Made by a program: the position numbers and the translations under genes | Notes under the pieces: generated by a model | The model's input: only the letters and a program-made list of their open reading frames with translations | Databases searched by the model: none | What the model was told of the DNA's origin: nothing | Assembly: GCA_029940535.1 (NCBI GenBank) | Contig: JAPYUM010000029.1 | Location: 15,199 to 48,982 of the forward strand | Reading direction: 5' to 3' | DNA: 33,784 nucleotides | Origin: Vicinamibacterales bacterium | Lineage (GTDB): Bacteria > Acidobacteriota > Vicinamibacteria > Vicinamibacterales > UBA8438 | In this document: positions 25,327 to 32,258 of the stretch, in pieces | Numbering within the stretch: the stretch's first letter is position 1 | Layout: every line of letters begins with the position of its first letter

Positions 25327-25578
25327 ACGCTCACCCTCGCGCTGGTGGCCGCCGTGGCCGGCCCGGAGTTCATCCGGATGGTCGGCCCGGGAGCTGACTC
25401 GGGATTCGGTCTGATCGGTGCCGTGGGCCCCTCATTTGGTGAGCGCGGGGTCTACGCGGTCGTGGGGGCGTCTGTGGCGGTCGGCATGGCGGCGTCTTTC
25501 GTCGTTCGATACGAGTTCATCGTACCAGACGTGCGTCTCGGCAGACTCCGCCAGAGGCGAAGCCCTACGCACGATTGA
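25327..25578 (+). other. Possible membrane-protein remnant between two genes
   Basis: Directly after the preceding stop, in the same frame, 83 codons are open and encode two hydrophobic stretches (LTLALVAAVAG and YAVVGASVAVGMAASFVV) separated by a Gly-rich segment. Possible start codons are internal GTGs such as 25345. I do not recognise a family. It could be a decayed fragment of a membrane protein, a small membrane protein, or chance reading in high-GC DNA. Its last 10 codons overlap a palindromic repeat, which favours a remnant. Confidence 0.25.
25548..25570. repeat. Short palindromic repeat, copy A
   Basis: CCGCC-AGA-GGCGAAGCCC followed by TACGC: a small hairpin plus a GCCCTACGC tag. A related sequence with the same hairpin and tag lies at 30411-30435. 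CGTGCGT (25530-25536) and ACGCACG (25567-25573) form outer inverted arms. Confidence 0.4.
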
Positions 25579-25604
25579 CTTCCAGCAAGACGTGAAAGGA
25601 GGGC

Positions 25605-25610
25605 TATACT
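25605..25610 (+). promoter_or_regulatory. -10 box TATACT for the PQQ dehydrogenase
   Basis: TATACT (5 of 6) would start transcription near 25617, leaving a leader of about 36 bases with a GGGGGAG ribosome-binding site 6 bases before ATG 25653. TTGACT (25575-25580) is too far (24 bp) to be its -35. Confidence 0.4.
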
Positions 25611-25652
25611 CTGGGCCGAATCGTTCTACGAAGGCAATCGGGGGAGTGCGAA

Positions 25653-27638
25653 ATGACGCGTCGACCGACCGGCTCACTCCTGGGCCTCCTGGCGCTGGCC
25701 GTGGTGCTGTGGCCGGGTATCGCGCGCGCCCAGTATGGGGCGACCGGTGGCGAGTGGCCGACCTACGCCGGTGACCTGGGCGGTACGAAATACTCGCCGC
25801 TCGACCAAATAGACGCGTCGAATTTCTCGGATCTCGAGATCGCGTGGCGGTGGGAGTTGGCCGATGGGGCGCTGGATCTGGACGCTCTCCGCGAACGCCA
25901 CCCCGAGATCGGCATCCGCAACTTCAAGACCACCCCGCTGATGGTCGGCGGCAGGGTCTATGTCTCGACCCCGCTGGCCTTGTCGGCCGCCCTCGATGCC
26001 GGGACTGGCGAGGTGCTCTGGCAATATGATCCACAGGCCTATCTGGCGGCCCCGTATCCGCATGCCAGCGTCCTCAGCTACAACACGCGTGGGCTCGCCT
26101 ACTGGACCGATGGCGACTCGGAGCGCATCTTCTACGGGACGAATGACGGATATCTACTGGCGGTCGACGCGAACACCGGGCAGCCGGTGCGCAGCTTCGG
26201 AGACAACGGTCGGGTCGATCTGACCGAGGGGATTCCGCGCGCCACCCGTGGTACGACCGACCGACTTGGTTATAGCTGGCTCGGGGTGGCGTCGGCGCCG
26301 ATCGTTGCCCACGACGTCGTCGTGACGCCGACCGTGATCTCCGATCTCCCGATTACGAAAGAGGCGCCGCCTGGGTGGGTCAAAGGCATCGATGCGCGCA
26401 CCGGCGACACGAAGTGGACGTTCCGAACGGTGCCGCAGGGAGACGACTTCGGGTCCGACAGCTGGCAGAACGAGTCGTGGCGTTACTCGGGCAACACCAA
26501 TGTCTGGTCGACGTTCGCCGTCGATGACGAGCTTGGCTACATCTACCTGCCGACCGGGACGCCGACCAGCGACTACTACGGTGGGCATCGGCTCGGCGAT
26601 AACCTGTTCGCCGAGAGTCTGGTCGCCCTTGACATCGAAACCGGCCAGCGTATCTGGCATTTCCAGGCCGTGCACCACGGCGTGTGGGACTACGACTTTC
26701 CGACCCATCCGAACCTGCTCGACGTCACGGTCGACGGCCGCGCCATCAAGGCCATCGCGCAGATCAGCAAGCAGGGCTTCACCTATGTCTTCGACCGGGC
26801 GACCGGCGACCCGGTCTGGCCCATCGAGGAGCGCCCGGTCGAGACCGACACCGACCTGGAGGGTGACGTGTTGTCGCCCACCCAGCCGTTCCCGACGAAG
26901 CCACCCCCGTTTGAGGAACAAGGGGCCTCGATCGACCAACTGGTCGATTTCACGCCCGAGATTCGTGCGCTGGCGGTAGAGGCCGTGCGTGACCATCGGC
27001 TTGGCGGTCTGTTCACGCCACCGACGCTGTCAGTGGAGGGCGGCGCGCAGGGGACCATCCAACGGCCGGCGATCGGGGGCGGAGCGAACTGGAACGGTTC
27101 GGCGGTCGATCCTGAGACCGGTTTGCTCTACGTGCCGTCGAACAACGCCTTCTCGGTGATGCACTATTACACGCCCGACCCGGCGGACGGCGGCAACCTG
27201 AATCTCACGCAGGGCGGATTCGACACCGCACCGCTGATGCCACAGGGGCTCCCGCTCTTCAAGCCGCCCTACTCACGCATGACCGCGATCAACCTCAACA
27301 CCGGCGACCACGCCTGGATGCAGCCGAACGGCGACGGCGACCGCTACCGGAGGCACCCGATGTTGCGGGGGCTGAACCTGCCGCCCCTCGGTGGCGAAGG
27401 ACGAGGGGGTCCGGTCTTGACGAAGACGCTTCTGATTAGCGCGCTCACGGCCGGGGGGGGCACCGGTGGTCCCCGGCTCATCGCTCGCGACAAAGCGACC
27501 GGTACCATCGTCGGGTCTGTCGATCTGCCGGCCGGCGCGATCGGTACGCCGATGACCTACATGCAAGAGGGCACCCAGTACATTGCCCTGACAGTCGGCG
27601 GCGAAATTCCGGAGCTCATCGCGCTCGCGCTCCCGTGA
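25653..27638 (+). CDS. PQQ-dependent dehydrogenase, glucose/quinate type, periplasmic
   Basis: Quinoprotein that oxidises a sugar, polyol or alcohol in the periplasm and feeds electrons to the respiratory chain. A signal peptide (LLGLLALAVVLWPG, cleavage after ARA) precedes an eight-bladed propeller: GEWPTYAGDLGGTKYSPLDQ opens blade 1, followed by repeated Trp-docking blades such as GTGEVLWQYDPQAY and ETGQRIWHFQAVHHGVWDYD. The latter contains the catalytic-Asp region (about residues 341-350; WDxD as in glucose dehydrogenase). The end carries GTPMTYMQEGTQYIALTVGG. 661 residues, without the five N-terminal helices of membrane glucose dehydrogenase. No PQQ synthesis genes or cytochrome partner are in the window. 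Confidence 0.88.
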   Translation: MTRRPTGSLLGLLALAVVLWPGIARAQYGATGGEWPTYAGDLGGTKYSPLDQIDASNFSDLEIAWRWELADGALDLDALRERHPEIGIRNFKTTPLMVGGRVYVSTPLALSAALDAGTGEVLWQYDPQAYLAAPYPHASVLSYNTRGLAYWTDGDSERIFYGTNDGYLLAVDANTGQPVRSFGDNGRVDLTEGIPRATRGTTDRLGYSWLGVASAPIVAHDVVVTPTVISDLPITKEAPPGWVKGIDARTGDTKWTFRTVPQGDDFGSDSWQNESWRYSGNTNVWSTFAVDDELGYIYLPTGTPTSDYYGGHRLGDNLFAESLVALDIETGQRIWHFQAVHHGVWDYDFPTHPNLLDVTVDGRAIKAIAQISKQGFTYVFDRATGDPVWPIEERPVETDTDLEGDVLSPTQPFPTKPPPFEEQGASIDQLVDFTPEIRALAVEAVRDHRLGGLFTPPTLSVEGGAQGTIQRPAIGGGANWNGSAVDPETGLLYVPSNNAFSVMHYYTPDPADGGNLNLTQGGFDTAPLMPQGLPLFKPPYSRMTAINLNTGDHAWMQPNGDGDRYRRHPMLRGLNLPPLGGEGRGGPVLTKTLLISALTAGGGTGGPRLIARDKATGTIVGSVDLPAGAIGTPMTYMQEGTQYIALTVGGEIPELIALALP

Positions 27639-27665
27639 ACGCGCGCGCCGCGGGCCGGTCCGTCC

Positions 27666-28400
27666 TCATTCGGGAATGGCGACGATGACGAGCGTGACGT
27701 CGTCCTGCCCGATACAGAGACCCAAGCGGTCTCCACTCAACTCCAGCACGTCGTAGTAGTCGCCACCGACCGCCTTCGCCGGGTGCCAGCTGCAGGCGAT
27801 GGCGATCCCGTGCCGCTGGGGGATCGTCGTGGGGAGCATGCGTCGCTGGGTCGCCGTCGCGTCATCCAGGTCCGTCTGTTGCGAGCGCAGGCGGAGGCTG
27901 GCCAGCCCGAGGCCGAGCTGGTCGGCGACGGTGGCGAGGAACTCTCGGTCGTCGTCGTCGTACGGCGCCTCTGAGACTTTGGCACCCAGGCTGATGAAGC
28001 CGACGGTGTCGTCTTTGGCCGTGAGGGGCACGACCAATCGGGTGCCGAGCGATTCGAGGATCCCGCGCTCCTCGGGCGGTAGCCCCTCGCGGTGGGGTTC
28101 GAACGGCAAGGTGCGACCACGGAGCATGACACCGTCCGACGGAAATCGCCGGTTGGTCGCCTCGACTGAGCCGCCCTGCATCGCCGAGACGCCATAGCCG
28201 GGATTGGTGTCTGACCGGGTGCACAGCGCCACCGGCCGCGCGCCGGTGGCCTCGTGGAGCCAGTCAACGACGATGGTGGCCAGAGTGCCGAGGTGGTCGG
28301 CCTCGGCGACTTCCCGGGCCAGTTGACGGGCAATCTCGGCGTAGCGATTCCACGTGTGCGTCTTGCGCCCGGCGCCGGTCGTGGCCGGCTCTTGAGACAG
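27666..28400 (-). pseudogene. GAF-SpoIIE (PP2C-type) phosphatase with the catalytic core deleted
   Basis: The frame runs from an in-frame stop at 28425-28427 to 27666. A helical segment ([20 protein letters not shown], near 28350) leads into a GAF domain with RLVVPLTAKDDTVGFISLGA and FLATVADQLGLGLASLRL. The linker TQRRMLPTTIPQ and HPAKAVGGDYYDVLELSGDR then begin a SpoIIE phosphatase domain, but LGLCIG is joined directly to QDDVTLVIVAIPE, the end of that domain. Everything between, including the metal-binding GDVSGKG and TDG motifs, is missing in frame. No ATG exists; GTG 28232 gives 188 residues starting inside the GAF domain. It is overlapped antisense by a permease remnant. It is surely not a working phosphatase; a residual GAF protein is possible. 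Confidence 0.7.
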
Positions 28401-28959
28401 CTGCTCACCGAGAGCCTGCTGCTGTCAGTGCTGGGCGGCGTCGCCGGGGTTGTCCTGGCGTTCTGACTGGTTGGCGTGCTTGACGGGTTCGTGCCGGTGG
28501 CGGCCCCCCCTCGACTTCGACTTTGCGATGGAGGAGCATTGGGGCACGGGAGCGCTGGGGCTGGCGCCGACTCGATTCCTTTCCGCGCTCACGACTGGAT
28601 TCGCCATCATCGCGTTGTTGCTCGCCTCGGTCGGACTCTACGGGGTGATGGCCCACTCGGTTAGTCGGCGCGAACGAGAGCTGGGTATCCGGATGGCCCT
28701 CGGAGCACGCTGGGCCACCGTCATGATGTCGGTGCTCGGCCAGGGACTGGGCTTGACCGGGATAGGAACAGCGCTCGGCCTGTTGGGTGCCTTCGGCCTT
28801 GCACGCCTTGCGGCGAGTGCGGTCCCCGACATGCAGCTCGACCTGGCCACGTTCGTTGCCGTCCCAGCCATCTTGCTGAGCATTGTCCTGGTCGCCTGCT
28901 ACATTCCGGCCCGCCGCGCGACCCGTGTCGACCCGATGGAGACGTTGCGCCACGAGTAG
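28359..28959 (+). pseudogene. Remnant of an ADOP/MacB-type FtsX permease
   Basis: Two pieces of one permease in different frames. The first (28359-28500) reads [20 protein letters not shown] then [15 protein letters not shown], stops at TGA (28467, likely a mutated Trp codon) and continues recognisably as LVGVLDGFVPVAAPPRL. The second (about 28525-28959, another frame) is the C-terminal FtsX domain: FAIIALLLASVGLYGVMAHS, then RRERELGIRMALGARWATVM and ACYIPARRATRVDPMETLRH with a normal stop. The N-terminal domain, the first helix and the middle are missing. The sequence style matches acidobacterial duplicated orphan permeases (ADOP). It has a nonsense codon, a frameshift and deletions. Confidence 0.75.
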
Positions 28960-28960
28960 A

Positions 28961-28986
28961 CGGCCCGCGCGGCGTCGTGCGGGCCG
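28961..28986 (+). terminator. Strong GC hairpin after the permease remnant
   Basis: CGGCCCGC (28961-28968) pairs perfectly with GCGGGCCG (28979-28986) around a 10-base loop, one base after the permease stop codon. No T-run follows, so rho-independent activity is doubtful. It may be the original terminator of the decayed gene. The rest of the gap to 29119 holds no clear feature apart from an AGGAGA ribosome-binding site before the next gene. Confidence 0.4.
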
Positions 28987-29118
28987 ACTCCCTCAGGCCG
29001 GCCCGCCCACCTCCGCCCCGAACCACTCGGCCTGAACCCATGCGATACTGACCGATGTGACACACACGCGCGGTCTCGGGTCTGCCAGCCAGGTCCGAAA
29101 TGCCAGGAGAAGCAGTAC

Positions 29119-30273
29119 ATGACTCGAACCCTCGTAGCGTCGGCGGTCGGTATGGTCCTGTTGACGGGCAATCTTTCGGCGGGACAGGAGGTCTTCAAGT
29201 CGGCCCTCCACGACTTTCGGCTGACGACGGTGGCAGATGGCCTGGTGAACCCCTGGTCGATGGCCTGGCTGCCGGATGGCGACATGCTGATTGGGGAGCG
29301 GCCCGGGCGTCTCCGCATCGTGCGCGACGGGAGCCTGCTGCCCGATCCGGTGCCTGGCGTCCCCGCCGTCTTTGCCGAGGGCCAGGGCGGGCTGTTCGAC
29401 GTGTTACCCCATCCTGAGTTCGCCTCGAACCGGCTCCTCTACTTGAGCTACGCGCGCCCCAAGGGCGACGGCTCGACCACCGCGGTCATCCGCGGGCGGT
29501 TCGAGAACGACCGCCTGACAGACATCGAGGAGGTGTTTGAAGCGAAGACCGCGGGCCGCGGACATTACGGGGGGCGTCTGGCGTGGGACCGAGACGGTTT
29601 CCTCTTCCTCACCGTGGGCGAGCGCATGGTGCCGTCCACCGGTGACCTTTCGGCGCATCCCGCGCAGGATCTGTCGAACCATCATGGCGTCACCATCCGG
29701 TTGCACGATGATGGGCGCGTCCCCGCTGACAACCCGTTCGTGGGGCAGGAGGGGGCCCTCCCGGGGATCTGGAGCTACGGGCACCGCAATCCGCAAGGAC
29801 TCGCTATTCATCCGGACACGGGCGATGTCTGGATCCACGAACATGGGCCACAGGGGGGCGACGAGCTCAACCTCGTCCAGCCCGGGCTGAACTACGGCTG
29901 GCCGGTCATCGGGTACGGCGTGAACTACGGGTCGGGGTCCGCCATTCACGAGGGGACGCTCCGCGACGATATCGAACCGCCGACCCATTTCTGGGTGCCG
30001 TCGATCGCGACCTCGGGACTGCTGATCTACTCGGGCGACCGTTTCCCCGAGTGGAGGGGCAGCGTCTTCGTCGGGGGGCTGTCGGGAGAGCAACTGGCCC
30101 GGTTGACGCCGAGTATCGATCGGCCGCGGCGGTTCGAGCAGGAAGAGACCCTCGCCTACGGGATAGGACGGGTGCGCGACGTCCGACAGGGTCCGGACGG
30201 CTACATCTATCTCGCTATCGAAGACCGTGGCGGCGCCCCAACCGCCGTCGTAAGGCTGGAACCGGCCCCCTAG
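29119..30273 (+). CDS. Soluble PQQ-dependent sugar dehydrogenase (aldose dehydrogenase family)
   Basis: Six-bladed propeller quinoprotein that oxidises aldoses in the periplasm. A signal peptide (VASAVGMVLLTGNLSA) precedes VADGLVNPWSMAWLPDGDML, IGERPGRLRIV, GQGGLFDVLPHPEFASN, GRGHYGGRLAWDRDGFLFLT, SYGHRNPQGLAIHPDTGDVW and EHGPQGGDELNLVQPGLNYG, a motif order diagnostic for the GSDH family. The HEHGPxGGDE segment and the paired His/Arg motifs contain the PQQ and calcium site. 384 residues. ATG 29119 is preceded by AGGAGA at 8 bases. It is unrelated in fold to the other quinoprotein at 25653, yet shares the cofactor and compartment. Confidence 0.9.
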   Translation: MTRTLVASAVGMVLLTGNLSAGQEVFKSALHDFRLTTVADGLVNPWSMAWLPDGDMLIGERPGRLRIVRDGSLLPDPVPGVPAVFAEGQGGLFDVLPHPEFASNRLLYLSYARPKGDGSTTAVIRGRFENDRLTDIEEVFEAKTAGRGHYGGRLAWDRDGFLFLTVGERMVPSTGDLSAHPAQDLSNHHGVTIRLHDDGRVPADNPFVGQEGALPGIWSYGHRNPQGLAIHPDTGDVWIHEHGPQGGDELNLVQPGLNYGWPVIGYGVNYGSGSAIHEGTLRDDIEPPTHFWVPSIATSGLLIYSGDRFPEWRGSVFVGGLSGEQLARLTPSIDRPRRFEQEETLAYGIGRVRDVRQGPDGYIYLAIEDRGGAPTAVVRLEPAP

Positions 30274-30291
30274 GGTTTCCGAGCGAGGCCC

Positions 30292-30343
30292 TGTGGCGCA
30301 GGCCTTCAGGCCTGCGATCGCACGGCTGAAGCCGTGCGCCACA
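30292..30343. repeat. 52-bp palindromic repeat with two nested hairpins
   Basis: The outer arms TGTGGCGCA and TGCGCCACA are perfect inverses. Inside are two back-to-back hairpins, GCAGGCC-TTCA-GGCCTGC and GCACGGC-TGAA-GCCGTGC, separated by GATC, so the element can form a three-way (cruciform-like) junction. It lies 18 bases after the sugar dehydrogenase stop. This design is familiar from dispersed intergenic repeats in Acidobacteria and other high-GC genomes (recollection, not searched). The intergenic stretch 30274-30474 contains no gene. Confidence 0.65.
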
Positions 30344-30410
30344 AGGCGATCTGTGCCGAGCCGGTACGCGGCGAGAAGCGGTCGCGATCCACGCGGCGGC
30401 GGTTCGGCTG

Positions 30411-30435
30411 TCGCCGGAGTGGCGAGCCCCTACGC
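30411..30435. repeat. Short palindromic repeat, copy B
   Basis: TCGCC-GGAGT-GGCGA followed by GCCCCTACGC. It shares the hairpin design and the GCCC(C)TACGC tag with copy A at 25548-25570. Confidence 0.4.
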
Positions 30436-30437
30436 GT

Positions 30438-30466
30438 TTGACCGCGGCCGAGGAGCGGTGTACGGT
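30438..30466 (+). promoter_or_regulatory. Candidate promoter for xsc
   Basis: TTGACC (30438-30443, 5 of 6) and TACGGT (30461-30466, 3 of 6) are 17 bp apart. The -10 ends 8 bases before ATG 30475, predicting a leader of 1-3 bases. This is one of the few places in the window where a good -35 is seen. Confidence 0.4.
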
Positions 30467-30474
30467 CGGCCTCC

Positions 30475-32196
30475 ATGAGTACCCCAACCCGTATGACGCC
30501 CAGCGAGGCGTTTGTTGAGACGCTGGTCGCGCACGGCGTGACCACGGTCTTCGGCATCGCCGGCTCGGCCTACATGGATGCGATGGATCTGTTCCCGTTG
30601 GCGGGCATCCGTCTGGTGTCGGTCGCGCACGAGCAGAACGCGGCTCATATGGCCGACGGCTACTCGCGCGTGACGAACCGTCACGGTGTGTGTATCGCGC
30701 AGAACGGTCCCGGCGTGACCAATTTCGTGACCGCAATCGCGGCCGCGTATTGGGCCCATTCGCCCGTCGTTGCCATCACCCCTGAGGCCGGTAGCACCAC
30801 GGCCGGACTCGGGGGTTTTCAGGAGACGGACCAGATGCCGATCTTCTCGAAGATCACCCGGTATCAGGTCCATGTGAATTCGCCCGCCCGGATCGCGGAA
30901 CTGACCCATCGGGCCTTGACCATCGCCCTCGATGAGCGAGGGCCGGTGCAGATCAATATTCCGCGAGACTATTTCTACGGGGAGCTCGAGACCACCATCG
31001 CCACGCCCAGACCCACCGAGCGCAGCGCCGGTGGGAGCGAGTCGCTCGACCGCGCGGCCGAGTTGCTGGCCGGGGCTCGCTGCCCCGTGATCATCGCTGG
31101 TGGCGGCCTGGTGATGGGTGACGGCGTGGATGCGGCGCGGCGGTTGGCCGAATATCTCTCCTGCCCGGTCGTGACGAGTTACTTGCACAACGATGCCTTC
31201 CCGGCGAGCCACGAGCTGGCGTGTGGGCCGCTCGGGTATCAGGGGTCCAAGGCGGCGATGCGGATGATCGAACAGGCCGACGTGGTGCTGGCGCTGGGGA
31301 GCCGGCTCGGGCCGTTCGGGACTCTCCCGCAACACGGGATCGACTACTGGCCGGTCGAGGCTCAGGTGGTGCAGGTCGACACCGACACGCGCATGCTCGG
31401 ACTGGTGAAACCGATTGCCGTGGGCATTTGCGGCGACGCCGGACTGGCCGCCGAGGCCGTGCTGGCACGGCTGCGGGTCTTGACCCCGGCGCCCGCGCGC
31501 GACGAGGCCCGTGTGGCCACGATCGCGGATGAGAAGGCCGCCTGGGCCGCCGAGTTGGCCGGGTTGGCGACGCCGTCGGCGACCGGGCGAATCAGCCCGC
31601 GGGCCGCGCTGATGGAACTGGCCCGGGCGATGCCGGCCGACGCGGTCGTCTCGACCGACATCGGCAACGTCTGTTCCACGGCCAACAGCTATCTCGCGTT
31701 CGATCGGCCACAGAGCTTCCTGGCCGCGATGAGTTGGGGCAACTGCGGCTACGCATTCCCCGCCGCGATCGGGGCCAAAGTGGCGAGACCCGACCGGCCG
31801 GCCATCGCCTACGTTGGCGAGGGGGCGTGGGGCATGAGCCTCACCGAGACGATGACCTGTGTCCGCGAGCAGATCCCGGTGGTGGCCATCGTCTTTGACA
31901 ATCGGCAGTGGGGCGCCGAGCGACGGAATCAGCTCGATTTCTTTGATGGACGGACCGTCGCGACGAATCTCGAAAATCCCGACTTTTCGGCCGTCGCCCG
32001 AGCCATGGGCGCCGAAGGCACACTCGTGGAGGAGGTCGACCAGATCGGCGACGCGCTTCGATCGGCGGTGGCGTCGAATCGGCCGACGGTGCTGACGCTG
32101 CGCCTCAACCAGGAGTTGGCCGATCCGTTCCGACGCGATGCGTTCAAGCCGACGCCGACCCGGTTGCTCGAGAAATACCGCTCACTCAGCGGATAA
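30475..32196 (+). CDS. xsc: Sulfoacetaldehyde acetyltransferase-like TPP enzyme
   Basis: Xsc converts sulfoacetaldehyde and phosphate to acetyl phosphate and sulfite in taurine and C2-sulfonate breakdown. The fold is that of acetohydroxyacid synthases, but specific Xsc-like blocks stand out: FGIAGSAYMDAMDLFPLAGI, the TPP-activating Glu53 in AHEQNAAHMADGYSR, AQNGPGVTNFVTAIAAAYW, GGFQETDQMPIF, HNDAFPASHELACGPLGYQG, then RLGPFGTLPQHGIDYWP, and the TPP motif GEGAWGMS...FDNRQWGAERRNQ (about 447-482). 573 residues, the usual Xsc length is near 590. Taurine transaminase/dehydrogenase and phosphotransacetylase genes are not in the window. A relative with another aldehyde or keto-acid substrate is possible. 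A permease gene follows. Confidence 0.75.
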   Translation: MSTPTRMTPSEAFVETLVAHGVTTVFGIAGSAYMDAMDLFPLAGIRLVSVAHEQNAAHMADGYSRVTNRHGVCIAQNGPGVTNFVTAIAAAYWAHSPVVAITPEAGSTTAGLGGFQETDQMPIFSKITRYQVHVNSPARIAELTHRALTIALDERGPVQINIPRDYFYGELETTIATPRPTERSAGGSESLDRAAELLAGARCPVIIAGGGLVMGDGVDAARRLAEYLSCPVVTSYLHNDAFPASHELACGPLGYQGSKAAMRMIEQADVVLALGSRLGPFGTLPQHGIDYWPVEAQVVQVDTDTRMLGLVKPIAVGICGDAGLAAEAVLARLRVLTPAPARDEARVATIADEKAAWAAELAGLATPSATGRISPRAALMELARAMPADAVVSTDIGNVCSTANSYLAFDRPQSFLAAMSWGNCGYAFPAAIGAKVARPDRPAIAYVGEGAWGMSLTETMTCVREQIPVVAIVFDNRQWGAERRNQLDFFDGRTVATNLENPDFSAVARAMGAEGTLVEEVDQIGDALRSAVASNRPTVLTLRLNQELADPFRRDAFKPTPTRLLEKYRSLSG

Positions 32197-32258
32197 CAGC
32201 GCGCGTGGACACCGTGTACGAGCGGTCGATGTAGCCGGCACCAACCCATCCAGAGCCT

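Noticed and set aside
28254-28466. Small plus-strand gene of 70 codons
   Set aside because: The first half is antisense to the phosphatase remnant and the second half is the permease fragment; it is a junction product, not a gene.
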